64,000 bases of DNA, from positions 1 to 64,000 of the forward strand of contig JAFDZC010000018.1 in NCBI GenBank assembly GCA_018267095.1, read 5' to 3'. The DNA comes from Bacteroidota bacterium. GTDB lineage: Bacteria; Bacteroidota; Bacteroidia; Flavobacteriales; Flavobacteriaceae. This document shows positions 43,490 through 52,221 of this stretch, in pieces; the stretch's first letter is position 1; each line of letters starts with the position of its first letter. Position numbers and translations under genes: made by a program. A model generated the notes under the pieces. That model did not search any database. It worked only from the letters and a program-made list of their open reading frames with translations, and had not been told where the DNA came from.

Positions 43490-44301
43490 GCTTTGGTAAT
43501 GACCAATTCTACACGGCGGTCGTATTCTGATCCTTTGCCCAAAGGAACTGAATTTCCGTAGCCTTTAAAAGTCATGCGCTTTTTGTCAATTTTTTTAAAG
43601 ACAAGATATTTGTAGACCGATTCAGCTCGGTTAGAGGACAAATTTCGTTTGCGTGTCTCGCGGTCAATAGCTTCTTTCTGATAAGGTGGTGTGCAACACA
43701 CATGTCCTTGGATTTCGAATTCTAAAGTTTTGTATTTAAGCAAGAGCTTGGATAGTTTGTCAAGTTGCGTTTTAGCCTCAATGGTTAATTTACTACTGCC
43801 GCGCTCAAAAAGTAAATTCTCAAGGTAGATATGATCGCCCACAATGTGCTTTTTTTGCAGCGTTGTATAAAAACCCGGAAGCTCAATTTTAGGAAGCGGT
43901 TTAAGATTGAGGACAATATCTACCCGACGATTTTTAGAGCGTTTTTCGGGTAAATTTTCCACTAAATCATCGTCAATCAAAATGCGCCCTTTGCCTTCAA
44001 TAGTGACAATAACTTTGTTTTTGATGCCGCTTTGGTTAAGCTTTTCCTGAATGGTATTGGCTCTTTTGGTTGAGAGTTTAAAATTGTAATCGTCTTTTCC
44101 TACATCGTCGGTATAACCAAAAATTTCTATAGATTCAATACGGGTAGAATCCGTGTTCTTGATAAATTCAACCACGGCTTGCCCTTGTTTTTCATCGAGA
44201 TTGAATTTGTTGATATCAAAGTAAACTGACTGTACTTTTTCTTCTTGAGCAAAAGCTATGGTGCAAACTAAAATTGGAAGGAGTTTTAAAATCCGAATCA
44301 T
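43486..44301 (-). CDS. Protein with two OmpA-like domains
   Basis: 271 residues: signal peptide (MIRILKLLPILVCTIAFAQ), then two tandem OmpA-C-like peptidoglycan-binding domains. The first (about 25-130) has IEIFGYTDDVG, LSTKRANTI and NRRVDIVL; the second (about 160-271) has FEIQGHVCCTPPYQ, LSSNRAESVYKYL and YDRRVELVI. The second shows a CC pair where OmpA domains usually have GHTD. No beta-barrel. Role in anchoring to peptidoglycan is inferred. The ATG overlaps the stop of the S41 peptidase gene (TAATG), so it follows that gene in one operon. Confidence 0.85.
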   Translation of the reverse strand: MIRILKLLPILVCTIAFAQEEKVQSVYFDINKFNLDEKQGQAVVEFIKNTDSTRIESIEIFGYTDDVGKDDYNFKLSTKRANTIQEKLNQSGIKNKVIVTIEGKGRILIDDDLVENLPEKRSKNRRVDIVLNLKPLPKIELPGFYTTLQKKHIVGDHIYLENLLFERGSSKLTIEAKTQLDKLSKLLLKYKTLEFEIQGHVCCTPPYQKEAIDRETRKRNLSSNRAESVYKYLVFKKIDKKRMTFKGYGNSVPLGKGSEYDRRVELVITKA

Positions 44302-45944
44302 TATTTTTTGAGTATTTTGTTGTATTCGGCTGTGTTGGCCAAAACAGTTACGGCTCGTTTTATTTCAGGATTGTTTTTGATGTAGTATTGATAAAGGCCT
44401 TCTTTGTACTGATAACGTTTGAGCAATTCGTCTAGTATTAAGTTCTTGATTTCCTTTTGATTTTGGGTGAGTTGCGCCTCTTGGCTGCGCTCTAAAGCAA
44501 CTAGTAATTGTTGGTATTCAGCTTGAATTCCGGCATCGACTTTTTCTTTTTGCGCAGCTTTCCAAGTTTCTTTGAGTGCCGCCTCAGATTCTGAGTCAAA
44601 GTTGAATTTTTTTCTCTTCAAGAATGCTTTAAACTCAGCAAAATCAGCATCTGTAATATTGGGAATGGTTTGTCCTAAGCTTGGATTTTTGTAATAATAT
44701 TCAGTCGCAAAATCAAAAATACCATCATTAGCCACAAGTTTTTCGGTCATCGGACTGAGTTTGGTTTCGTCCATAACGATGTCGGGTAAAATTCCGCCGC
44801 CGTCATATACTGTTCTTCCGTTTTTGGTTTTAAAAGCATTGTATTTGTCTGAAGTAGTGCGGATGGCTTTTCCGTCTTTGTCTTTGTGCGCATAATCCAA
44901 CGCCTGAATACAGCGGCCAGAAGGCGTGTAGTAGCGCGAAATGGTTACTTTGAGTTGGGTTCCATAGGTCAAATCCACCGGCCGTTGCACGAGTCCTTTA
45001 CCAAAACTGCGTGAGCCAACCACCACGGCTCTGTCTAAATCTTGCAAAGCTCCGGATACAATTTCTGAAGCCGAAGCGCTTTTTCCGTTGACAATAACTG
45101 CAATCGGGATTTGCGTATCCATCGGTTCGCGTGTGGTTTTGTGTGTGTTGTTGTGCTTTTCAATTCTTGATTTTGTGGTGACAATTACTTCGTCTTTGGG
45201 TACAAAAAAGTTGCAAATGTTCACCGCTTCATTGAGCAAACCGCCCGGATTGTCGCGCAAATCTAAAACCAGTCGTTCGATACCTTCGTTTTTGAGTTGT
45301 TCAAAAGCTTCTTTGATTTCAAGCGAAGCCGTATTGGTGAATTGCGTCAGAACAATATAACCGGTTTTGTCGTCAATTTTTCCGAAAAAAGGAACCGCTT
45401 TGGCTTTGGCTTCACCAAGTTCAATTTGGCCTGAAAGCGTTTTTCCTTGGCGGATGTATTTGATGGATATTTTGGTGCCTTTTCCGCCTTTGAGTAGCTG
45501 TGACGCATCGTCTTTAAAATCGCGCAAATCAACATCACCCACTTGAATAATCGCATCGCCCGCTTTGAGTCCGGCTTTGTCGGCAGGCATGTTTTTGTAG
45601 GGTTCTTTGATGATGAGTTCGTCGCCTTTTCGGGTAACCAAAGCACCGATGTCGGCATATTCTCCGGTGTTGTTAATTTTATATTTAACGATGTCTTGTT
45701 CGTTAAAGTAATTCGTGTACGGATCTAAATTAGCCAACATGCTTTTGATGGCGATGTTCATCAGTTCGGCAGGATTGGTATCATCTACATAATTGGCGTT
45801 GACGGCCTTGAAAAGGTTGGTGAAAATTTCAATTTGTTTGGCCACTTCAAAATAGTCTTCTTTGAGACTGAAGCCCACACCTGCAAACAAAAAAGTTCCG
45901 GCCAAAACCGGAAGGATGTATTTTTTTTTAAAACTTGAATGCAT
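44301..45944 (-). CDS. S41 family C-terminal processing peptidase
   Basis: 547 residues: membrane anchor/signal (about 10-27), helical N-terminal part, PDZ domain (about 85-170: GALVTRKGDELIIKEPYKNMPADKAGLKAGDAIIQV), the catalytic domain with the Ser in GKSASASEIVSGAL (about residue 290) and the general-base Lys in RSFGKGLVQ about 25 residues later, and a C-terminal helical extension (about 430-547). Cleaves C-terminal ends of periplasmic proteins. First gene of the S41-OmpA unit; promoter at 45987-46016. Confidence 0.93.
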   Translation of the reverse strand: MHSSFKKKYILPVLAGTFLFAGVGFSLKEDYFEVAKQIEIFTNLFKAVNANYVDDTNPAELMNIAIKSMLANLDPYTNYFNEQDIVKYKINNTGEYADIGALVTRKGDELIIKEPYKNMPADKAGLKAGDAIIQVGDVDLRDFKDDASQLLKGGKGTKISIKYIRQGKTLSGQIELGEAKAKAVPFFGKIDDKTGYIVLTQFTNTASLEIKEAFEQLKNEGIERLVLDLRDNPGGLLNEAVNICNFFVPKDEVIVTTKSRIEKHNNTHKTTREPMDTQIPIAVIVNGKSASASEIVSGALQDLDRAVVVGSRSFGKGLVQRPVDLTYGTQLKVTISRYYTPSGRCIQALDYAHKDKDGKAIRTTSDKYNAFKTKNGRTVYDGGGILPDIVMDETKLSPMTEKLVANDGIFDFATEYYYKNPSLGQTIPNITDADFAEFKAFLKRKKFNFDSESEAALKETWKAAQKEKVDAGIQAEYQQLLVALERSQEAQLTQNQKEIKNLILDELLKRYQYKEGLYQYYIKNNPEIKRAVTVLANTAEYNKILKK

Positions 45945-45986
45945 CGCCCAACATTTTCACCCTGAAAGGGAATTTAAAATCGGTTT

Positions 45987-46016
45987 CAAATATAACGGTT
46001 TAAGTAAGAAAAACAA
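45987..46016 (-). promoter_or_regulatory. Promoter of the S41-OmpA unit (-33 and -7)
   Basis: Minus strand TTG (46016-46014), 19-bp spacer, then TATATTTG (45994-45987), an ideal Bacteroidota promoter, 42 bp before the ATG at 45944. Confidence 0.7.
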
Positions 46017-46053
46017 TGCTGTTTGGCAATTCGTTAGAAGCTAAAAACCGAAC

Positions 46054-46440
46054 TTATTCAGCGGATTCTTTTGCGGAATGTTGTTTTAATTTTTCAATTA
46101 ATAATTTCATTTTGTGTTGCATCTGTTCAAGAGTTATGTTTTCGGAGGTTTGATAAAACAACATAACCGCAGAAGGTTGCAGCAAAGCATCTTTAAGCAA
46201 ATGCTGATTCAGACGGTAACTCTCGCGCAACAAACGTTTGTAGTAATTGCGATCAACGGCTTTTTTGAAATATTTTTTTGAAACCGATACGCCAACCAAA
46301 TGTTGGTTTGATTCTTCTTGATTTAGCGAAACATACACCAAACGCAACGGATATTTAGCCACTGATTTACCTTCTTTAAAAAGGCTTTCAATGATTTTGT
46401 GGCTTTTGAGTTTTTCAGCTTTTGAATAAGTGTATTTCAT
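46054..46440 (-). CDS. rnpA: Ribonuclease P protein component
   Basis: Protein cofactor of RNase P for tRNA 5' maturation. 128 residues with the RNR motif DRNYYKRLLRESYR at about 71-84 and VGVSVSKKYFKKAV before it. C-terminal helix is long and Lys-rich. Not linked to rpmH here; in many bacteria rnpA lies near oriC with rpmH and dnaA, which are absent from the window. Confidence 0.95.
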   Translation of the reverse strand: MKYTYSKAEKLKSHKIIESLFKEGKSVAKYPLRLVYVSLNQEESNQHLVGVSVSKKYFKKAVDRNYYKRLLRESYRLNQHLLKDALLQPSAVMLFYQTSENITLEQMQHKMKLLIEKLKQHSAKESAE

Positions 46441-46456
46441 TGGAAAAATTCTGAGT

Positions 46457-46464
46457 CAAAGGTA
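46457..46464 (-). promoter_or_regulatory. -7 box for rnpA
   Basis: TACCTTTG on the minus strand, 16 bp before the ATG at 46440. Confidence 0.6.
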
Positions 46465-46509
46465 CAAACTAAGGTTTAAAAAAGCGAACCGGTTGGGCTC
46501 GCTTACTTT

Positions 46510-48408
46510 TTATTTTTTCTCGGGTTCGGCTTTGGGATATTGATTGTTCTCGCGTTTTACATCGGCCATCAAACCACTAGGATCCATGACTATTTTTTTT
46601 ATTTCAGATTTGGCTTTTGGAATTTCAAAGAAATAAGTTGGGTAGGCCCAAGCCCAATCAGGCAAAATGGTTCTTTGAACCGATGGGTCCGGGTTTTCTT
46701 TTTCAAAACTCATCATGCGCAGCGGAATGTAAAAACTCTCGCGACTGCCATCGGTATATTCTACCAAAACATCGATGGGCATCGGCATTCGCCCAATTCG
46801 CTCGAGTGTTACGCCGGTTCTGGGCACTGCATCGGTAGCGCTTTCAATGGTTTTGATTCCGTAGTCAATGGTGTTGGTGGTTTGTGTCCAATCGGTGAGA
46901 TACCAATCGAGGTTGGCACCCGAGACGCGTTCGGCGGTGCGTTTGATATCATTAGGCGTTGGATGTTTGAATTTAAAATCGGCGTAGTAGCGTTTGATTG
47001 TTTTCATCAAATGCTCACGACCGATTAAATAGCCTAATTGCGAGAGAAAAATGTCGCCTTTGCTATAGGCATTGATGCTGTAAACCTGGTTGTAATCGTA
47101 GCGATCAGAATGCGTACTTTGCGGTTGTTCTTTGCCTGAATTCACCATGAAATAATAACTGTCATAGGAACCAGCATGCGGATTGGCCGCTTTTTTCTCG
47201 GCAATTTCATTCATACCCAAATCTTCTAAAAACGAGGTAAAACCTTCGTCCATCCAACTGTGTTTGCTTTCGTTGGATGCCAATACGTGTTGAAACCAAG
47301 AATGCGCCATTTCATGTGCAATAACTCCGATGAGGCCGTCGTAGGTTCCTTCGCCCAAAATCAAAGTACACATAGCGTATTCCATACCGCCGTCACCGCC
47401 TTGAATCACGGAATATTGATCATACGGATATTTGCCAACGGTTTGGTTGTAAAACTGCATGAGTTTGACCGTTTCGGGCTGCGCTTTCTTCCAATTGTCT
47501 ATGATTTTAGGATTGTTTTTGTACAAGAAATGAAGTGTTGCTCCCTCGGGAACTTGTATGATGTCGTGTAGATAATTTTTGTCGGCAGCCCATGTAAAAT
47601 CATGCACATTTTGCGCGTTGAAATGCCAAGTCAATGTTTTCGTTTTTTTTGGATAAGTTACGGTTACACCGGCATCTTGATAGCCTTTTCCGATTTCATT
47701 TTTGTTGACTAAAATGCCGCTTCCGCCCAAAATATAATCTTTGTCTATGGTAATATTCACATCAAAATTGCCCCAAACTCCGTGAAACTCTCTGGCAATG
47801 TAAGGATCGGGGTGCCAACCTTCAAAGTCGAATTCGGCAATTTTCGGATACCATTGCGCCATCGATAATTCAACACCTTCGACATTGTTTCTACCCGAAC
47901 GACGAATCTGCACCGGAACTTGTCCGTCAAAATCAAGGCTCAAAACGGTTGCACTATTGGGCAAAATCGGTTGAGCCAATGTAACTTCGAGGATGGTTCC
48001 GACTTCTTTAGCCACAGCAGCCACGCCGTCTTGTTTGAAGTTGGATATTTTGAGATAGCCGATTTCGTCTGGTTTGAGTTCAGCAATGCGGCTTTTTTTG
48101 ATTTCTTTTCCGTCAACTTTGACTTTTTTGACCATGCGACGATCCGGATCAGCAATGGCTTGCAGACGCGCATCCATTTCACTTCCGGGTTGAAAAGCGT
48201 TGTTGTAGAGATGATAAAAAACGCGTTTGAGGGTGTCGGGTGAATGATTGGTATACACCAATTCTTGATGCCCTTGATAGCGATATTTGGCCACATCCAC
48301 GACCACATTCATTTTGTAATCAACATGTTGTTGCCAGTATGCATTGCTTTGAGCTTGTGATAAAGAATTGGTCAAAAGCACTGCGAGCATCCACGAATAA
48401 TATTTCAT
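46510..48408 (-). CDS. M1 family metallopeptidase (aminopeptidase), exported
   Basis: 632 residues with a signal peptide (about 1-19, SLSQAQS). Zinc site HEMAHSWFQH at about 363-372 followed 18-19 residues later by WMDEGF (HExxH-x18-E), preceded by the substrate-site GDGGMEYAM (the GxMEN-type motif, here GGMEYA). N-terminal beta domain and C-terminal part present; no T9SS sorting domain. Cleaves N-terminal residues from peptides, presumably in the periplasm. No adjacent partner; the S8 peptidase is divergent only in function, being upstream on the same strand. Confidence 0.92.
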   Translation of the reverse strand: MKYYSWMLAVLLTNSLSQAQSNAYWQQHVDYKMNVVVDVAKYRYQGHQELVYTNHSPDTLKRVFYHLYNNAFQPGSEMDARLQAIADPDRRMVKKVKVDGKEIKKSRIAELKPDEIGYLKISNFKQDGVAAVAKEVGTILEVTLAQPILPNSATVLSLDFDGQVPVQIRRSGRNNVEGVELSMAQWYPKIAEFDFEGWHPDPYIAREFHGVWGNFDVNITIDKDYILGGSGILVNKNEIGKGYQDAGVTVTYPKKTKTLTWHFNAQNVHDFTWAADKNYLHDIIQVPEGATLHFLYKNNPKIIDNWKKAQPETVKLMQFYNQTVGKYPYDQYSVIQGGDGGMEYAMCTLILGEGTYDGLIGVIAHEMAHSWFQHVLASNESKHSWMDEGFTSFLEDLGMNEIAEKKAANPHAGSYDSYYFMVNSGKEQPQSTHSDRYDYNQVYSINAYSKGDIFLSQLGYLIGREHLMKTIKRYYADFKFKHPTPNDIKRTAERVSGANLDWYLTDWTQTTNTIDYGIKTIESATDAVPRTGVTLERIGRMPMPIDVLVEYTDGSRESFYIPLRMMSFEKENPDPSVQRTILPDWAWAYPTYFFEIPKAKSEIKKIVMDPSGLMADVKRENNQYPKAEPEKK

Positions 48409-48432
48409 AAATCGATGATTTGTTTGGGTTTA

Positions 48433-48475
48433 AAAATAAAAAAGCCTGAGTGAATTTTAGGTTCGAATCAGGCTT
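48433..48475 (-). terminator. Terminator of the S8 peptidase gene
   Basis: Minus strand: AAGCCTGA (48475-48468) pairs with TCAGGCTT (48449-48442), followed by a T-rich run (48441-48433). It isolates the S8 and M1 peptidase genes. Confidence 0.78.
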
Positions 48476-48500
48476 ATTTTTCTATGGATAACGTTAAAGT

Positions 48501-50108
48501 TTATCCTTTTACTTTTTTCTTGGCTACTTTTTTGGACATTTTTTCAGCCATTTTAAAGGCGTTATAGGCATTGACCATTTTGCCTGAAGTAGAAATTTCA
48601 CTCATTGTTTTTTTGTTGTCGGCACTTCCGCCCACTTCTACTTTCATGTCAATAGCAGTTCCTGAATCCATCAAAATATGCTTGACCTGTTTGGCAGTTA
48701 ACTTTGGAAAATAAGAGCGAATCATGGCCGCAACACCAGCAACATTAGGCGAAGCCATGGAGGTTCCTTGCTCGTATTTGTAAGTGTTGTTGGGAGTAGT
48801 TGCATAGATTTTCATACCTGGAGCATACACGTCAACATTGCGTTTTCCGTAGTTAGAAAACGGAGCGATTACTTTTTCGCCATATTCGTAGTTCAGAGCG
48901 CCTACAGTAATTACGTTGTCGGCAAACTCAGTTTTTTTGTCGTCTGAATCGTTCGGGAAATTATTTTCAACATCAATATCCTTAGCATCGTTTCCGGCGG
49001 CATGTACAATCAACACATCTTTTTTCTCGGCGTATTTAATCGCGTCATAGACCCATTCTTTGTGCGGTGAGAAGCTTTTTCCGAAACTTCCGTTGATGAC
49101 TTTTGCGCCATTATCTACTGCATAACGAATGCTCATGGCAATGTCTTTGTCGTATTCATCTCCGTTGGGAACTGCGCGAACCGCCATGATTTCGACATTG
49201 TTGGCAATTCCGTCACCGCCTAGTTTGTTGTTTCGGGTTTGGGCAATAATTCCGGCCACGTGCGTTCCGTGAAGCGCTTGCTCTTTGTTGGGTCCGTAAA
49301 CAACGTTGTTTCCATAGTATTTGGTGCTCAAATCATCTGGATTATCACCCAAGATTTTTCTTCCGTCAAACTCTTTATTGAGGTTGTAGTTGAGCATATC
49401 ATACACTTGGTCTTTGTAACCTTTTAACTCATCAGCAAAACCAGGTCCAGCTTGACCAATCACGCTAATCATTACTTGTTTACTTCTTGAAACCATTGGG
49501 TCAGTGCTTTCAATTGATTTTACATCTTCAAGGGTGTATGAATCTTTTTTGAGGTAATCCTTGATGGTTTGATCGACCTTAAACAAAAAATCCACTTGTT
49601 GTTTGCCCTGCATATTTTCATCAAGCATTTTTTTGTATTCTTCTTGTGCTTTTTTATAAGTTTCTGAACCGTCATCTGCTTTTTTTAGCAAACGAGTCAT
49701 TTCAAGGTTTTCGTTTCCTGAATCACCCAAGAAATTCCAACCGTGAACATCGTCGATGTAACCGTTTTTGTCATCGTCAATGCCATTGCCTGCGATTTCT
49801 TTTTTGTTGGTCCAGACCACTGATTTCAAGTCTTCATGGTCAATATCAACACCTGAATCGATTACTCCTACAATTACTTTTTGGCCTTTTTTACCTTTGA
49901 GTAACTCAGCATATAGTTTGTCAACACTCATACCCGGAACACTGTCTTTGGCTAAATCTAAATGACTCCAACGTTTGAGTTGGTCTTCGGTCATCGGTGT
50001 TTTCTTGGCGGTAAAAGTTGTGGCTTTTGAAGTCTGAGCTGACACATGAAGCGCAGCACCGAGAGCCAGTGATACGCAGGTTAATTTTGATAAATTCATT
50101 TTATTCAT
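48501..50108 (-). CDS. S8 family serine peptidase (subtilase), exported
   Basis: 535 residues from the ATG at 50108; a second ATG three codons later is equally possible. Signal peptide to about residue 25 (ALHVSAQ). Catalytic triad visible: Asp84 (GVIDSGVDIDHED), His283 (GTHVAGIIA) and Ser450 (GTSMASPNVAG), with the oxyanion Asn in HAAGND. About 200 residues separate Asp and His, much more than in subtilisin, so a helical insert (~140-260) sits there. The C-terminus is Lys-rich (MSKKVAKKKVKG) without a T9SS domain. Promoter at 50120-50127. Confidence 0.92.
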   Translation of the reverse strand: MNKMNLSKLTCVSLALGAALHVSAQTSKATTFTAKKTPMTEDQLKRWSHLDLAKDSVPGMSVDKLYAELLKGKKGQKVIVGVIDSGVDIDHEDLKSVVWTNKKEIAGNGIDDDKNGYIDDVHGWNFLGDSGNENLEMTRLLKKADDGSETYKKAQEEYKKMLDENMQGKQQVDFLFKVDQTIKDYLKKDSYTLEDVKSIESTDPMVSRSKQVMISVIGQAGPGFADELKGYKDQVYDMLNYNLNKEFDGRKILGDNPDDLSTKYYGNNVVYGPNKEQALHGTHVAGIIAQTRNNKLGGDGIANNVEIMAVRAVPNGDEYDKDIAMSIRYAVDNGAKVINGSFGKSFSPHKEWVYDAIKYAEKKDVLIVHAAGNDAKDIDVENNFPNDSDDKKTEFADNVITVGALNYEYGEKVIAPFSNYGKRNVDVYAPGMKIYATTPNNTYKYEQGTSMASPNVAGVAAMIRSYFPKLTAKQVKHILMDSGTAIDMKVEVGGSADNKKTMSEISTSGKMVNAYNAFKMAEKMSKKVAKKKVKG

Positions 50109-50119
50109 TTTATGAGGTT

Positions 50120-50127
50120 CAAATGTA
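50120..50127 (-). promoter_or_regulatory. -7 box for the S8 peptidase gene
   Basis: TACATTTG on the minus strand, 11 bp before the ATG at 50108; a TTG at 50146-50144 is 16 bp upstream. It excludes the 546-residue frame that starts at 50141. Confidence 0.55.
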
Positions 50128-50227
50128 ATTAGGTTCTGCAAAACAAAATAATTTGGTTAACAATAATTTAGCACGCAAAACCTTTCCGGATTGAATCCGA
50201 AAAAAAGACTCGCTAAGCGCTTAAAAA

Positions 50228-50299
50228 TCAAAACAATGTGATGATAAACACAAAAGTGGAAATGACCCAAAGTGTTACTACGTAAATTAACTTAATCAT
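50228..50299 (-). CDS. Possible 23-residue membrane peptide
   Basis: ATG at 50299 to TGA at 50228, encoding MIKLIYVVTLWVISTFVFII plus TLF: a single hydrophobic helix with one Lys near the start. It starts 12 bp after the marR stop on the same strand. Reading frame is too short to be significant alone; hydrophobicity and operon-like position are the only support. Confidence 0.35.
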   Translation of the reverse strand: MIKLIYVVTLWVISTFVFIITLF

Positions 50300-50311
50300 G
50301 TCTTTTGAAAT

Positions 50312-50749
50312 TTATGAGGTTGATTGACAGTTTTTAATGATCTTTTTGAGCGTAGCATTGAGGTTTTCAAGCTCTTCAAATGTTAGGCCGGTTTGTGCGA
50401 TTTTTCGGTTTTGTAAAACCAAAGTTTGTACTTTTTCAATAATGTCTTTGCCTTCAGAGGTTACTGTGAGAATTGAGGTACGGCGGTCTTTCGGATTGAC
50501 CTTTCGATGCAAATACTTTGATTTGACTAACAATTCGATGATGCGCGTTACCGAAGCGTTGTCTTTAAAAACTTTCTCGGCAATGTCTTGTTGTGAAATA
50601 CCCGGATTTTCTATCAAAACTTTTATGATGAGCCATTGATCAACCGTAATTTTATAACCTTTTTCTTTGAGTTTTTTTTGCGAGTACATCCGATAAGTTC
50701 GAATGGCTTTGTCTAAAAGATAAAAATTGATCGTCTCGAGTCTTTCCAT
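50312..50749 (-). CDS. MarR family transcriptional regulator
   Basis: 145-residue dimeric winged-helix repressor. Visible: helix-turn-helix with NPGISQQDIAEKVFKDNASVTRIIELLVKSKYL at about 52-84, the wing VNPKDRRTSILTVTSEGKDII, and N- and C-terminal dimerisation helices. Ligand and targets unknown. A near-consensus -7 box (TACATTTA, minus strand 50754-50761) precedes it. Possible co-transcription with the small hydrophobic peptide downstream. Confidence 0.92.
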   Translation of the reverse strand: MERLETINFYLLDKAIRTYRMYSQKKLKEKGYKITVDQWLIIKVLIENPGISQQDIAEKVFKDNASVTRIIELLVKSKYLHRKVNPKDRRTSILTVTSEGKDIIEKVQTLVLQNRKIAQTGLTFEELENLNATLKKIIKNCQSTS

Positions 50750-50849
50750 TGGATAAATGTAAAAAACTTTTGATATATCAAATAAATTTTAACAACTCTT
50801 TAAAACCTTGATGCTTTGAGGGTTCACGCAGATTAAAAAAGAGAAGACC

Positions 50850-51707
50850 TTACAAGATATCTCCGCATTTGAAAACATCATTTAAACGAACGCCCCTTTC
50901 TGTTCTTTCAACCGTAATGATTTCATTATGCGCATCGTGCTCTAAAAACAAATAATAGTTGTGATCAGCAGCGGCATTGAGAAATTTTTCTTTTTCAGGA
51001 AGAGTCAGTAACGGTCGCGTGTCATAACCCATAACATACGGAAGCGGAATGTGTCCGGCGGTCGGCAATAAATCTGCCATAAAACAAATCGTTTTTCCGT
51101 TATAAGAAATTTGCGGAATCATCATTTTTTCGGTGTGACCATCAGCAAAAAAAACCCCAAAGCCCAACTCAGATTTATCAATAAAATCTCCGGTATTTCT
51201 GGTAATGAAATTCAGTTGACCGCTTTCTTGCATGGGCAAAATATTCTCAGTCAGAAAAGAAGCTTTTTCACGAGCATTGGGTTCTGTGGCCCATTTCCAA
51301 TGGTTTTCGTTGCTCCAAAAACGAGCATTTTTAAAGGCTACTTCAAAACCAGTTTTGTCTTTATTCCACTGAACGCTACCGCCGCAATGATCAAAATGCA
51401 GATGTGTCATAAACACATCGGTAACATCATCGCGATGAAAGCCTGCATTTTTCAGTGATTTATCTAGGTTATGATCGCCCCAAAGAGAGTAATAACCGAA
51501 GAACTTATCTGATTGTTTGTTGCCCAACCCTGTGTCAATTAAAATCAGTTTGTTACTATCTTCAATAAGTAAGCAGCGCGCAGCCAAATCAATTAAATTG
51601 TTGTTGTCTGCCGGATTGGTTTTGCTCCAAATGGTTTTAGGCACAACGCCAAACATTGCTCCGCCATCTAATTTAAAATTGCCTGTTTCAATTGAGTGTA
51701 ATTTCAT
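50850..51707 (-). CDS. MBL-fold metallo-hydrolase
   Basis: 285-residue metallo-beta-lactamase-fold enzyme with the metal site THLHFDHCGG (HxHxDH) at about 104-113, a later His in FADGHTEKM and the C-terminal LEHDAH. The N-terminal part is FKLDGGAMFGVVPK, as in quorum-quenching lactonase (AHL/AiiA-like) and related hydrolases. Substrate unknown; no resistance function is implied. Cytoplasmic (no signal). No operon partner. Confidence 0.9.
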   Translation of the reverse strand: MKLHSIETGNFKLDGGAMFGVVPKTIWSKTNPADNNNLIDLAARCLLIEDSNKLILIDTGLGNKQSDKFFGYYSLWGDHNLDKSLKNAGFHRDDVTDVFMTHLHFDHCGGSVQWNKDKTGFEVAFKNARFWSNENHWKWATEPNAREKASFLTENILPMQESGQLNFITRNTGDFIDKSELGFGVFFADGHTEKMMIPQISYNGKTICFMADLLPTAGHIPLPYVMGYDTRPLLTLPEKEKFLNAAADHNYYLFLEHDAHNEIITVERTERGVRLNDVFKCGDIL

Positions 51708-51843
51708 GACCCGTAAAATCTGGATTTTTAGTTTGCCAAATTAAGCAAAATCGCCGTGAAATACCGCCGGCATTATTTTTTTCTATGTTAAGATTATATT
51801 TAAAAATCAAACCGCCTTCTGGCAAAACGTATATTTTAGTGTA

Positions 51844-51851
51844 TCTTTGCC
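51844..51851 (+). promoter_or_regulatory. -7 box for the SUF genes
   Basis: TATCTTTG (TAnnTTTG) about 28 bp before the first gene of the SUF cluster. No Fe- or redox-sensor operator such as an IscR site was recognised. Confidence 0.55.
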
Positions 51852-51879
51852 GTTAATTTAGACAAAATCAAAATCAGCT

Positions 51880-52209
51880 ATGATACAAGTATCAGAATCG
51901 GCCAGCAAAAAAATAGTCGAAATGATGAAAGACGACGGATTTGATGCCAGTCAAGACTATGTTCGCGTGGGCGTCAAAAGCGGTGGATGCTCGGGCTTGT
52001 CTTATGAATTGAAGTTTGACAAACAAATTTCAGAAAACGACAAAGTCTTCGAAGACAACCAAATACGCATTGCTGTTGAGAAAAAATCATTTTTGTATTT
52101 GGTCGGAACCACGCTTGAATATTCGGGTGGGCTCAACGGAAAAGGATTCATTTTCAACAATCCAAACGCTAGCAGAACTTGCGGTTGCGGAGAATCGTTT
52201 TCATTATAA
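51880..52209 (+). CDS. HesB/IscA (SufA-type) iron-sulfur carrier
   Basis: 109-residue A-type carrier that transfers clusters from the SUF scaffold to targets. The three conserved Cys are present: GGCSGLSYEL at about 35-44 and CGCGESF near the C-terminus. First gene of the SUF cluster; sufB begins 12 bp later. Symbol (sufA versus iscA or erpA) cannot be settled from sequence. Confidence 0.93.
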   Translation: MIQVSESASKKIVEMMKDDGFDASQDYVRVGVKSGGCSGLSYELKFDKQISENDKVFEDNQIRIAVEKKSFLYLVGTTLEYSGGLNGKGFIFNNPNASRTCGCGESFSL

Positions 52210-52221
52210 AATCAACAACAA

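Noticed and set aside
46540..47028. Antisense 162-codon frame opposite the M1 peptidase
   Set aside because: Complementary shadow of a well-supported gene; no ribosome-binding or family support.
50850..51707. Metallo-beta-lactamase resistance enzyme
   Set aside because: Fold is shared, but sequence resembles lactonase-type MBL hydrolases and it has no export signal.
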